A stretch of 37,274 nt of DNA, from the NCBI RefSeq assembly GCF_000732635.1, contig NZ_JPMD01000047.1:1-37274 (forward strand). Reading direction: 5' to 3'. The notes under the pieces were generated by a model. That model did no database searches and was not told where the DNA came from. It worked only from the letters and a program-made list of their open reading frames with translations. Below, piece by piece: positions 25,746 through 33,678 of the stretch. The stretch's first letter is position 1. Each line of letters begins with the position of its first letter. This DNA is from Clostridium sulfidigenes (GTDB lineage: Bacteria; Bacillota; Clostridia; Clostridiales; Clostridiaceae). The translations under genes were made by a program, and so were the position numbers.

Positions 25746-25769
25746 TTTACATTAATGTAAATATATAAT
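25746..25769 (+). promoter_or_regulatory. BceR-type box and -10 before bceR
   Basis: TTTACATTAATGTAAA at 25746-25761 is a perfect 16-base palindrome. It contains TTACA-N4-TGTAA, the published consensus for BceR-like regulators. TATAAT follows at 25764-25769. The box covers the spacer of that promoter, so autoregulation, perhaps negative, is likely. That role is inference. Confidence 0.6.
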
Positions 25770-25796
25770 ATAAAAAATAAATTTGGGAGTGATAAA

Positions 25797-26471
25797 GTGG
25801 CAAAGATTATTATAATAGAGGATACAGAAACTATTAGGCAGGAGCTTGCAACATTTTTAAATAGATATGGATATGAGGTAATAGCCCCTACTAATTTTGA
25901 AAATATAATATCTATTATTGAAAAAGAAGAGCCCAATCTCATACTCTTAGATATAAACTTACCTGTATTTGATGGATTCTACATTTGTAGAGAAGTGAGG
26001 AAAACTTCTCAAGTACCTATAATTGTGGTTACAAGTAGAGATAGTGATATGGATGAGCTAATGAGTATGAATTTAGGAGCAGATGACTTTATAACTAAGC
26101 CTTATAATACACAAATACTTTTAGCAAGGATAAATTCAGTGCTAAAGAGGGTAAATCAAGGGAATGAAGGGAATCAAGAAATATTAGTATATAATGATTT
26201 AAAGTTAAATCTATCTAATGGAACCATAAACTGTGGAGATAATGCTTTGGAAATCACTAAAAACGAATTAAAAGTTCTTTATTACCTTATAAAGAATAAA
26301 GGAAACATTGTATCTAGGGAGGATCTAATGGATTATCTATGGAAGTCTAATTTGTTTGTAGATGATAACACTTTGTCAGTTAATGTGACAAGACTTAGAA
26401 AAAAATTAGAGGAAATTGGAATTAAGGATGTTATAGAAACAAGAAGGGGACTTGGATATATAATGCCATAA
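25797..26471 (+). CDS. bceR: BceR-like OmpR-family response regulator
   Basis: A 224-residue regulator from a GTG start, seven bases after GGGAG. The receiver has EDTE at the acidic pocket, Asp52 in ILLDINLPVFDG, the switch threonine in VVTSRDSD, and the lysine in DFITKPYN. The C-terminal winged helix (about 130-224) ends VSREDLMDYLWKSNLFVDDNTLSVNVTRLRKKLEEIG...IETRRGLGYIMP, characteristic of BceR regulators. It controls a BceAB transporter in response to peptide antibiotics such as bacitracin or lantibiotics. The kinase follows after an unusually long 139-base gap. Confidence 0.92.
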   Translation: MAKIIIIEDTETIRQELATFLNRYGYEVIAPTNFENIISIIEKEEPNLILLDINLPVFDGFYICREVRKTSQVPIIVVTSRDSDMDELMSMNLGADDFITKPYNTQILLARINSVLKRVNQGNEGNQEILVYNDLKLNLSNGTINCGDNALEITKNELKVLYYLIKNKGNIVSREDLMDYLWKSNLFVDDNTLSVNVTRLRKKLEEIGIKDVIETRRGLGYIMP

Positions 26472-26533
26472 ATATATAAATATTTATGTAGAGAACTATT
26501 TATACATAAAACTATTTAAATATGGAAAAATAA

Positions 26534-26595
26534 AACTATTTAAATAGTTGTTCTGTTTATGCGGGTTTGAAGGAGTTTTCTACTATAAATAGTAG
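26534..26595. promoter_or_regulatory. Two perfect palindromes between bceR and bceS
   Basis: AACTATTTAAATAGTT at 26534-26549 and CTACTATAAATAGTAG at 26580-26595 are both perfect dyads. The second ends against the ribosome site of the kinase gene (AGAGAGG at 26594-26600), so folding could limit kinase translation. No T run follows either, so neither is a standard terminator. Confidence 0.45.
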
Positions 26596-26610
26596 AGAGG
26601 AATAGATAAA

Positions 26611-27621
26611 ATGAAAGTTAGGGATTATCTTAAATCAAGAATTGGCTTTTTAATAATTAATGGAGTCCTATTTATGATTTTTGTATCTATTTTAATATTT
26701 TTAAATGTAGGGAGTGGACTAATATTTTTATCTTTCATATTATGGTTTACTCCATTAAGTACATATTTAACCCTTGAAGTTATTAAACATAAGAAATTTC
26801 TAGACAATATTACAGGAACTATAGATAGCTTGGATAAAAAGTATTTGCTTCCAGAGGTTATGGAAAAGCCAGATTTTTTAGAAGGTGAAATAGTTTATCA
26901 AGTTCTTAAGGAATGTAATAAAAATATGCATGAAAATGTAAAAAAGTATGAATGTACCCAAAAAGAATATAGAGAATACATAGAAATGTGGGTTCATGAA
27001 GTAAAGACGCCTATTGCTTCTGCTAGACTTATTATAGATAATAACGAAAGTACTGTAACAAATAAAATTGGACATGAATTGAAGAAGGTAGAAGATTTCA
27101 TAGAACAAGTCCTTTATTACTCAAAGAGCAACGATGTAAGTAAGGACTATATTATAAGAGAATTTAATTTAGAAGAAGCTGTTATGGAGGTTTTGAGAAA
27201 GAATTCTAGAGATTTCATAAATAAAAAGATATCTTTAGAGATAGGAGATATGGGAGGTAAAATTTTCAGTGATATAAAATGGGTGGAGTTTATTTTAAAT
27301 CAAGTTTTAGGAAACGCCATAAAGTACTCTAAGGAATCAAATGGGATAATAAAAATATATTCAACTTCTACAGAAAATAAAATAACTTTAACTATAGAAG
27401 ATAATGGTGTTGGAATTTCAGAAAGAGACATTTTTAGGGTTTTTGAAAAAGGTTTTACTGGGGATAATGGAAGAAAGTTTGGTAAATCCACAGGAATGGG
27501 GTTATATCTGTGTAAAAAACTTTGTAATAGACTTGGATTGGGGATAAGTATTGAGTCAAAGTTAGAATATGGAACTAAGGTGTATATAAATTTTCCTCTA
27601 GGAAGATTTACTAGTTTCTAA
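26611..27621 (+). CDS. bceS: BceS-like intramembrane-sensing histidine kinase
   Basis: A 336-residue kinase with two membrane helices (about residues 12-31 and 34-54) joined by only a few residues, so it has no extracellular sensor. This is the intramembrane-sensing type, which detects antibiotic through its BceAB transporter. The phosphoacceptor is His129 in EMWVHEVKTPIASARL, the BceS form of the H box. ATP-binding boxes follow: NQVLGNAIKYSK, DNGVGIS and GKSTGMGLYLCKKL. It is closed by its own terminator 14 bases after the stop, so bceAB is transcribed separately. Confidence 0.93.
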   Translation: MKVRDYLKSRIGFLIINGVLFMIFVSILIFLNVGSGLIFLSFILWFTPLSTYLTLEVIKHKKFLDNITGTIDSLDKKYLLPEVMEKPDFLEGEIVYQVLKECNKNMHENVKKYECTQKEYREYIEMWVHEVKTPIASARLIIDNNESTVTNKIGHELKKVEDFIEQVLYYSKSNDVSKDYIIREFNLEEAVMEVLRKNSRDFINKKISLEIGDMGGKIFSDIKWVEFILNQVLGNAIKYSKESNGIIKIYSTSTENKITLTIEDNGVGISERDIFRVFEKGFTGDNGRKFGKSTGMGLYLCKKLCNRLGLGISIESKLEYGTKVYINFPLGRFTSF

Positions 27622-27634
27622 TAATAGCTAAAAT

Positions 27635-27673
27635 AAACTGATTGGATAAAAATTAATCTCAATCAGTTTTTTT
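27635..27673 (+). terminator. Terminator after bceS
   Basis: AAACTGATTG at 27635-27644 pairs with CAATCAGTTT at 27660-27669, followed by TTTT. It lies immediately upstream of repeat R2. Confidence 0.9.
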
Positions 27674-27677
27674 GTGG

Positions 27678-27868
27678 TAAACAGAGTTCTTTGCTTCAGA
27701 GGAAGTTTTTACTCCTACTGAAGCTTACTAACAGAATTCTTAGTATCAGTATTTTCGATACTTAGAATTCGTTGTCCTTTAGGTGAAATCGTCATCCAGG
27801 GACGTAGCAGCTCTTTACTACCACTTTGAAGAAGATGGGAGTATTAGAGCTGGTAGTCATCGGATAAA
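27678..27868 (+). repeat. Structured repeat R2 (191 bp), inverted copy of R1
   Basis: This copy matches R1 (minus strand of 21296-21427) at both ends. It adds about 60 internal bases at 27727-27788. The added part is itself a hairpin: GAATTCTTAGTATC at 27734-27747 pairs, with one mismatch, with GATACTTAGAATTC at 27757-27770. The outer stem GCTTCAG/CTGAAGC is fully paired here, whereas R1 keeps only TTCAG/CTGAA. The 3' half (27790-27868) is nearly identical to R1, including AGCTCT/AGAGCT and the CATCGGATAAA end. It lies between the bceS terminator and the bceAB promoter. A folded RNA or a non-autonomous IS200/IS605-like remnant are the leading ideas. Confidence 0.85.
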
Positions 27869-27965
27869 CATTTGATTACATTATACTTATACCTAGGACT
27901 TCAATAGTCTAAAAACAGGGCTACTCCTAATTTTATAGATGAACTTTTAGACTTTCATTATTATC

Positions 27966-28029
27966 TTACGAAAATGAAAGATTAATGACATGAAATTAAA
28001 TACAACATACTTTTAGAAAAATATATAAT
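27966..28029 (+). promoter_or_regulatory. Candidate activator-dependent bceAB promoter
   Basis: TATAAT at 28024-28029 lacks a good -35 at the expected distance. About 50 bases upstream, TTACGAAAATGAAA at 27966-27979 is a degenerate match to TTACA-N4-TGTAA, the box seen intact before bceR. The position fits activation by BceR. The match is imperfect. Confidence 0.4.
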
Positions 28030-28080
28030 AAGCTCATAAAGTTAAGGCAAAACTTAAAATGTATTTTAGGAGGATGAATT

Positions 28081-28848
28081 ATGGAAAATGTCTTAAAGGT
28101 TGTAAATATAGAAAAATATTATGGTGGAAAGGGAAATGTGACTAAAGCTATTGATAATATAAGTTTTGAGGTAGAGAAAGGGGAGTTCCTTGGAATAATG
28201 GGACCTTCTGGAAGTGGTAAAACTACACTTTTAAATTGTATATCTACCATTGACACAGTGACTACAGGAAATATAATTATAAATAATAAAGATATAACTA
28301 GTCTTAAGAATAATGATATTGAAAAGTTTAGAAGAGATGAGCTTGGATTTATATTTCAAGATTTTAATCTTTTAGATACATTAACTGCTTATGAAAATAT
28401 TGCATTGGCACTTACTATACAAGATGTAAAACCTAAAAGTATAGATGGAAGAATTAAAGCAGTAGCAAACAAATTAGGTATAAGTGAAATTTTAAATAAA
28501 TATCCTTATGAAATGTCTGGTGGTCAAAAACAAAGAGTTGCTTCAGCTAGAGCTATCGTTACTAATCCATCACTAATTTTAGCTGATGAACCAACAGGAG
28601 CATTAGATTCTAAGTCCTCTAGATTATTACTAGACTCCTTTGAGAAATTAAACGAAGAACTAGAAGCTACTATACTCATGGTCACACATGATGCGTTTAC
28701 AGCTAGTTATGCTCATAGGATTTTATTTATAAAAGATGGAAAAGTATTTAATGAACTAATTAGAGGAAATGATAGTAGAAAAGAATTCTTTAATAGAATT
28801 ATTGAGGTAGTGACATTACTTGGAGGTGACAGTGGAGATGTATTCTAA
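28081..28848 (+). CDS. bceA: BceA-like ABC transporter ATPase
   Basis: A 255-residue ATPase of the MacB/BceA class. It has Walker A GPSGSGKTT (about residues 41-49), Q-loop GFIFQDFNLLDTLTAYENI, signature MSGGQKQRVASARAI, Walker B LILADEPTGALD and H-loop VTHDA. Read from AGGAGG, and overlapping the permease start by 11 bases. With BceB it forms the module that both removes peptide antibiotics from their lipid-cycle targets and signals to BceS. It follows the BceRS genes by 459 bases, a gap that contains a terminator and repeat R2. Confidence 0.94.
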   Translation: MENVLKVVNIEKYYGGKGNVTKAIDNISFEVEKGEFLGIMGPSGSGKTTLLNCISTIDTVTTGNIIINNKDITSLKNNDIEKFRRDELGFIFQDFNLLDTLTAYENIALALTIQDVKPKSIDGRIKAVANKLGISEILNKYPYEMSGGQKQRVASARAIVTNPSLILADEPTGALDSKSSRLLLDSFEKLNEELEATILMVTHDAFTASYAHRILFIKDGKVFNELIRGNDSRKEFFNRIIEVVTLLGGDSGDVF

Positions 28849-30847
28849 AATTGCATTAAATAATGTAAAGAAAAGTTTTAAAGACTATACCATATATTTT
28901 TTAACTTTAACCTTTGCCGTTTGTATATTTTATAGCTTTAACTCTATAGAATCACAAAAGGCAATGTTTGAAATAAGTAAGAAGGAAGCTAGTTTTATAG
29001 ATATGTTAACTACAGTTATTTCTTGGGTATCTGTATTTGTGTCAGTAATTTTGGGTGGACTCATTGTTTATGCAAATAACTTTATGATAAAACGAAGAAA
29101 AAAAGAACTTGGTGTATATATGACATTGGGTATGAGTAAAAGAAAAATCTCAAGTATTTTAGTGTCTGAATCTTTTTTCATAGGCCTTATGTCTTTAGTA
29201 GCAGGGTTAATCTTTGGTATAGTTTTATCACAAGGATTATCTCTTTTTACAGCGAAGTTATTTCAGGTAGGCATGAGTGAATACAAATTTGTATTTTCAC
29301 AAAATGCTGCTGTAAAGACTATAGCTTATTTTGGAATAATGTTTTTACTTATAATGATATTTAATACCTTTGTAATTTCAAAATACAAACTTATAGATAT
29401 GATAAATGCTAGTAAGAAAAGTGAAAATATAAAGATTAAAAATCCTATAGTATCAATTATTATTTTTATTTTAGGAGTAGGAATACTTATAACTGCTTAT
29501 AAGTTTATAATAGAAGTGGGATTAGACATAACTGATTCTAGATTTACTATTTCGATAATACTGGGGATTCTAGGAACTATATTATTTTATTATGGATTAG
29601 CTGGATTTATATTGTATGTAATCAAGAATAGTAAAAAAATATATCTTAAAAAACTAAATATATTTGTTACTAGACAGATAAGTAGTAAAATTAACACAAA
29701 TTTTGTATCTATAACAGTTATATGTTTAATGCTCTTTATAACTATTTCTATATTATCTACGGGATTGAGTTTTAAAAATTCCTTAGAAAGTAGTCTTAAG
29801 GATACAGTACCCTTTGATGTCTCAGCTAGAATTATAAATTTTGAAGGTTCGGAAAACAAAACTATAGAACAGGCCATTAAAGAATTAGGGTTCAATTTCA
29901 CAGATAAAGAAAAGTATGTAGTATTACAAGAGTATAGACTAGAAGAAAATTATGGTGATATATTAAGAGGATATGGTAAAGAAGATAAATTTCTTGATAA
30001 CGATTATAGTAACATGTCAGCTCTAAAAATAAGTGATTATAATAAACTAAGAGAGTTAAATGGACAAAGTTCCATAGACTTAAAAGAAGATGAAGTATTA
30101 ATAACCTCTAACTTTAGTAAATTAGTGCCTTTAGTTAAAAGCTATATGAAGGAAAACACAGTAATTAAAATAAATAATATAAACTATAATATAAAAAATC
30201 AAGAGCTTATTACAGAAGCTTATGAAAGCACAGGCTTTGCTAATAATTTCTTTACAGTAATACTTCCAGATAAAGCTTTAGAAAACCTTAAGCCCTATGA
30301 CTCTATATTAAATTGTAACTTTGTAGGTGAAGATAGAGAAAAACGAGAATCAGAAATAGGAGAAATATTCAAAAATAGCAGAGATGAAAATGCTTCGGGT
30401 AAAGACTTTATAATATTAGGTGATACTAAGACTGGCATATATAGTATGACAAAAGGAGCTACTACAACAATTATATATATAGGTATATATATAGGGATTG
30501 TATTTTTAATATCTAGTGCAGCAGTTCTTGCTCTTCAACAATTATCAGAAGCTAGTGAGAGCATTGATAGATATAAAGCTCTAAGAAGGGTTGGAGCTTC
30601 AAGAAAGATGATAAATAAAACCATATTTATTCAAACTTTAATATACTTTGCAATGCCATTAGTATTAGCTATAATTCACTCCATAGTTGGAATTAGTGTA
30701 GCTAATGAATTTATATCTCTTTACGGCAATGCAGAGATAGGGGCTTCAGCCACTATAACAGCACTACTGATAATAGCTATATATGGAGGCTATTTCTACG
30801 CCACCTATATAGGCTATAAGAATGTAACTAACACTCCAAATCTATGA
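28838..30847 (+). CDS. bceB: BceB-like FtsX-family permease
   Basis: The start chosen is the ATG at 28838, behind GGAGGTGA; the in-frame TTG at 28820 lies before that site. This gives 669 residues beginning MYSKIALNNVKKSFKDYTIYF, the standard BceB opening. Ten membrane helices are expected. A large extracellular domain (about residues 300-525 of this product) lies between helices seven and eight, where BceB proteins recognise antibiotics. The cytoplasmic loop MIKRRKKELGVYMTLGMSKRKI and its counterpart RYKALRRVGASRKMINK couple to the ATPase. The stop codon lies inside a strong hairpin. Confidence 0.93.
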   Translation: MYSKIALNNVKKSFKDYTIYFLTLTFAVCIFYSFNSIESQKAMFEISKKEASFIDMLTTVISWVSVFVSVILGGLIVYANNFMIKRRKKELGVYMTLGMSKRKISSILVSESFFIGLMSLVAGLIFGIVLSQGLSLFTAKLFQVGMSEYKFVFSQNAAVKTIAYFGIMFLLIMIFNTFVISKYKLIDMINASKKSENIKIKNPIVSIIIFILGVGILITAYKFIIEVGLDITDSRFTISIILGILGTILFYYGLAGFILYVIKNSKKIYLKKLNIFVTRQISSKINTNFVSITVICLMLFITISILSTGLSFKNSLESSLKDTVPFDVSARIINFEGSENKTIEQAIKELGFNFTDKEKYVVLQEYRLEENYGDILRGYGKEDKFLDNDYSNMSALKISDYNKLRELNGQSSIDLKEDEVLITSNFSKLVPLVKSYMKENTVIKINNINYNIKNQELITEAYESTGFANNFFTVILPDKALENLKPYDSILNCNFVGEDREKRESEIGEIFKNSRDENASGKDFIILGDTKTGIYSMTKGATTTIIYIGIYIGIVFLISSAAVLALQQLSEASESIDRYKALRRVGASRKMINKTIFIQTLIYFAMPLVLAIIHSIVGISVANEFISLYGNAEIGASATITALLIIAIYGGYFYATYIGYKNVTNTPNL

Positions 30848-30904
30848 TTTGGCTAAGTGTTAGTTACTCCAGGGAATGAAATGAGTCGGAGTTTCATTAT
30901 TCCC
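30824..30904 (+). terminator. Two consecutive hairpins over the bceB stop
   Basis: GTAACTAACACT at 30824-30835 pairs perfectly with AGTGTTAGTTAC at 30856-30867. Inside it, CCAAATC-TAT-GATTTGG gives 19 bp in all with a three-base bulge. A second hairpin follows (GGGAATGAAA at 30872-30881 with TTTC and ATTCCC up to 30904). Neither has a T run, so they may protect the 3' end rather than terminate. Confidence 0.6.
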
Positions 30905-30956
30905 ACTCCAAATCTATGATTTGGCTAAGTGTTAGTTACTCCAGGGAATGAAATGA
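30832..30956. repeat. 72-bp tandem duplication at the 3' end of bceB
   Basis: The 53 bases at 30832-30884 recur exactly at 30904-30956, a period of 72. The first copy contains the last codons and stop of bceB. The second copy is outside the gene and lacks the left arm of the large hairpin. An exact duplicate implies a recent event. Confidence 0.9.
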
Positions 30957-30972
30957 ATATATTTTTTAGTAA

Positions 30973-30998
30973 TAAAGGTAGCCATAAAGCTACCTTTA
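30973..30998. terminator. Bidirectional terminator between bceB and the MacB-like operon
   Basis: TAAAGGTAGC at 30973-30982 pairs perfectly with GCTACCTTTA at 30989-30998, with a six-base loop. It serves convergent operons. Confidence 0.82.
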
Positions 30999-31032
30999 TA
31001 TTTACATATAAGGTTATATTACATAACTACTA

Positions 31033-31683
31033 TCAATTTTTAGATGAGAGTTTATAAACCACATCACACATATTAGCAACTTCTGGAGAATGGGTAACTA
31101 AAATTATGCATTTACCATGATCATGTGCCAATTTTTGAAATATTTTTATAATACTATTTTCTGTTTCAACATCAAGATTTCCCGTTGGTTCATCTGCTAA
31201 GATTACTGCAGGATCATAGGATAATGCTCGTGCAATAGCAACACGTTGTTGTTCACCACCGGATAACTTTAATATTCTACGATTAGCTGTAGTTTCATCC
31301 AATCCTACACTATTTAATAGTTCTAAGGCTTTTTCTTTTTTATTTAATATTTTTTTACCTGATATGTCCATTGAAAGAATAACATTTTCAATGGCTGTTA
31401 AGTGAGGTAAGAGATTGAAACTTTGAAAAACAACTCCAATAAAATTACTTCTATATTTACAAGAATTGAGTTTGCTTATATCTTTTCCATCAAATAAAAT
31501 GGAACCTTGTGTTGGCTTGGCAAGTCCAGATAATAAGGAGAGAAGGGTTGTTTTACCAGCGCCAGATTTTCCTACAATAGAATAAACTTTATTATCTTTA
31601 AATTCATAATTCATGTGACTTATAATTTCACGTTGCTTATTGTCATAAGAATAACATAAATCTTTTAGTATAAAAGAACTCAT
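31033..31683 (-). CDS. MacB/LolD-class ABC ATPase
   Basis: A 216-residue ATPase. It has Walker A GKSGAGKTT (about residues 38-46), FQSFNLLPHLTAIENV, signature LSGGEQQRVAIARAL, Walker B VILADEPTGNLD and H-loop VTHSPE. Read second in a leftward pair, 14 bases after the permease. Such ATPases power FtsX-type permeases that move lipoproteins, peptides or drugs by mechanotransmission. It is convergent with bceAB, so the two transporter operons face each other across the duplicated segment. There is no adjacent membrane-fusion protein, consistent with a Gram-positive host. The substrate is unknown. Confidence 0.93.
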   Translation of the reverse strand: MSSFILKDLCYSYDNKQREIISHMNYEFKDNKVYSIVGKSGAGKTTLLSLLSGLAKPTQGSILFDGKDISKLNSCKYRSNFIGVVFQSFNLLPHLTAIENVILSMDISGKKILNKKEKALELLNSVGLDETTANRRILKLSGGEQQRVAIARALSYDPAVILADEPTGNLDVETENSIIKIFQKLAHDHGKCIILVTHSPEVANMCDVVYKLSSKN

Positions 31684-31697
31684 AATAACGGCCCCCT

Positions 31698-33254
31698 TTA
31701 AGTACGATTACTTAAGATTTTTAATGGTTCATATCTAAGAATAGATATTACTGCTGTTGCACTTGATATCAAGGCAAGTAAAATACCTAGTCCTAATAGT
31801 TGGAATAAAACAACAACATCTATACTTGCTGTAATATCTTTAACATAATTAAATTTTGTTTTACTATTAGACGGCCTTGACATGCTACCTTTACTAATGT
31901 CCATTCTACCTTGAAATTCACCACCGAAGTTTTCTTTAGTTGTTTGGTTAGATGTTTCTACAGAAGCAATTTGATTTTCTAACAACTTATCTGCGATTGG
32001 AACAGAAATAGTAGCACCAATACAAGTACTTATTATTATGGAGATAAATGTAATGATAAATGCTTCAGATATAAATTGAGTTGCAATTTTTACTTTATTC
32101 ATACCAATAGCAGCTAATACCCCAATTTCATATTTTCTTTCTCTTGCAGCAAATAGGTTGAAAATAATTAGTATAGCTGCACCTATTATTAAAACAACTA
32201 AAAGAAAATACAGTGAATAATTGCTTAAGTTATTTAGTGGTATTAGGCTTTGTTCGTAGGAATCAACATCTTGTGATGAAATTGTATAGATTGTATCATC
32301 TAAACCAAGAGCAACAACGTCTGTTTCAAAAGCCTTATAGTTTTCAATATTAGAGAACACGTATGTACCACTTTCCTGACCACGTAAAGCTGTAGAGATT
32401 TCTATTCCTGATGTTTCATCAGTCTTAACTGTTGCATTTGATTTAGATTTATCAACAATTGAGTTTAAGGCATTGAAACTTACATAAATTTGATTTGCAG
32501 GATCAGATGAAGCATTAAAACCCATCATGTTTCCTTGTTGAAAGGTAGAAGATTCGCTATTGTTATAAATACCGCAAACTGTCATTGCTACATTTTCTTC
32601 CTCATTATTTGGATTTACTAATGTGATACTATCTCCAATCTTCAATTCATTAAGAATGGCTAATTCATCACTAACAATGCATTGTGGTTCCGTTGTCTCT
32701 GAATCAAACACAGTTCCATCTGTAATTTTTTTTGTACCATTCTTAAATGATGTCATTGCATCGTGGGAACTGTATCCAATAATAGTGAAATCTCCCTGAC
32801 TACCCATTTTACCAAATCCCTTATTACCATTTGGGTTATTCACTGGCATTCCATTTGAATTAATAGAATCTTCTTCATTTGTAGTAGAGGTATCTACGGA
32901 TGATAAAGTGATATCGCCGTTAAGAGAAGAGGTAATAGTATAGTAAAAATCATTTACAAATTTAGATTGTGCATAAATTTGCATTTCCTCTAATGATAAA
33001 TTTTGTGAACCTTGTAATGTTTTTAATTTATCATTAGAGGATTCAGCATTTTTCATTAGTGATTGTCGGTCTACGGATATTTGTGCAGTAATTTCCAATG
33101 AATCAAGAGATGCCTCCCTTGAAGTTTCTGCACTTTGTCTAATACTAAGGGCAATACAAGCGGAAACAGAAATAATTATTGTTATAATTGTAATTAAAAT
33201 ATTTCTAACTTTTGCTCTTGTAATACTTTTTAAGGCATTTTTAAAGATGTACAT
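31698..33254 (-). CDS. MacB-like FtsX-family permease
   Basis: A 518-residue permease with the four-helix MacB plan: one N-terminal helix (about residues 17-37), a large extracellular domain of about 300 residues, and three C-terminal helices, with AARERKYEIGVLAAIGMNKVKI linking the second and third as in FtsX proteins. The extracellular part has a low-complexity Asn/Gly stretch (NGMPVNNPNGNKGFGKMGSQ) and a second extracellular segment between the last helices that is rich in Gln, Asn and Ser. A weak GAAAGG-like ribosome site precedes the ATG. Its leader contains the 24-bp hairpin at 33357-33413. Gram-positive relatives export peptides or protect against them. Confidence 0.9.
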   Translation of the reverse strand: MYIFKNALKSITRAKVRNILITIITIIISVSACIALSIRQSAETSREASLDSLEITAQISVDRQSLMKNAESSNDKLKTLQGSQNLSLEEMQIYAQSKFVNDFYYTITSSLNGDITLSSVDTSTTNEEDSINSNGMPVNNPNGNKGFGKMGSQGDFTIIGYSSHDAMTSFKNGTKKITDGTVFDSETTEPQCIVSDELAILNELKIGDSITLVNPNNEEENVAMTVCGIYNNSESSTFQQGNMMGFNASSDPANQIYVSFNALNSIVDKSKSNATVKTDETSGIEISTALRGQESGTYVFSNIENYKAFETDVVALGLDDTIYTISSQDVDSYEQSLIPLNNLSNYSLYFLLVVLIIGAAILIIFNLFAARERKYEIGVLAAIGMNKVKIATQFISEAFIITFISIIISTCIGATISVPIADKLLENQIASVETSNQTTKENFGGEFQGRMDISKGSMSRPSNSKTKFNYVKDITASIDVVVLFQLLGLGILLALISSATAVISILRYEPLKILSNRT

Positions 33255-33356
33255 AATAATCTTCCTTTCTAACAGAGATTAAATTTTCTAAGTGGTTACC
33301 TGTGAGATTAATTATGAAATACTTACCTTAAAATAATCTTAAAAAATTAATATATA

Positions 33357-33413
33357 AATAAAGTTTCTACACTCTAATAGTTTGATTATCTATTAGAATA
33401 TAGAAACCTTATT
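33357..33413 (-). promoter_or_regulatory. 24-bp hairpin in the MacB-like operon leader
   Basis: Arms 33357-33380 and 33390-33413 flank a nine-base loop. In minus-strand RNA all 24 positions pair, three of them as G-U. In plus-strand RNA the same three positions are C-A mismatches. The bias says the structure works as minus-strand RNA, which is the direction of the permease gene that starts 100 bases later. A U-rich stretch follows about ten bases after it. It may be an attenuator, or the terminator of an unseen short transcript. Confidence 0.65.
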
Positions 33414-33571
33414 GTAACGAAAATATTAAAAAATTTATTCCAATTTTAGCTTCACTCTATTCTTGAAAAATTATTAGCTAGTAAAAATTTTAACTAATAT
33501 AAAATTTATTTATATTTAAATGATATTACATTAATTATATACTTATACAGATTAATCCTGTAAAATAATAT

Positions 33572-33577
33572 TATAAT
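33572..33577 (+). promoter_or_regulatory. Possible -10 for the epimerase operon
   Basis: TATAAT about 100 bases before the epimerase start, with no convincing -35. The rest of 33415-33678 is AT-rich without other recognisable structure. Confidence 0.3.
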
Positions 33578-33678
33578 AGACAAATGGAAAATATAAAAAT
33601 TTATTTAAAAAAATATTAAGGCGGTTTTTGGAAAGTTTTTATAAAAGCTTTTAATTTATAGATGTAGAGGTGGAGAAA

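Noticed and set aside
21428..27677. R1 and R2 as ends of a composite transposon
   Set aside because: They are in inverted orientation, but no transposase lies between them and no target duplication is visible. Independent insertions are simpler.
28820..28837. TTG start for BceB at 28820
   Set aside because: The ribosome site GGAGGTGA lies between this codon and the ATG at 28838, and BceB proteins begin at the latter.
30832..30956. CRISPR-like direct repeats
   Set aside because: Only two copies, 53 bases long, one inside a coding end, with a 19-base gap. This is a tandem duplication.
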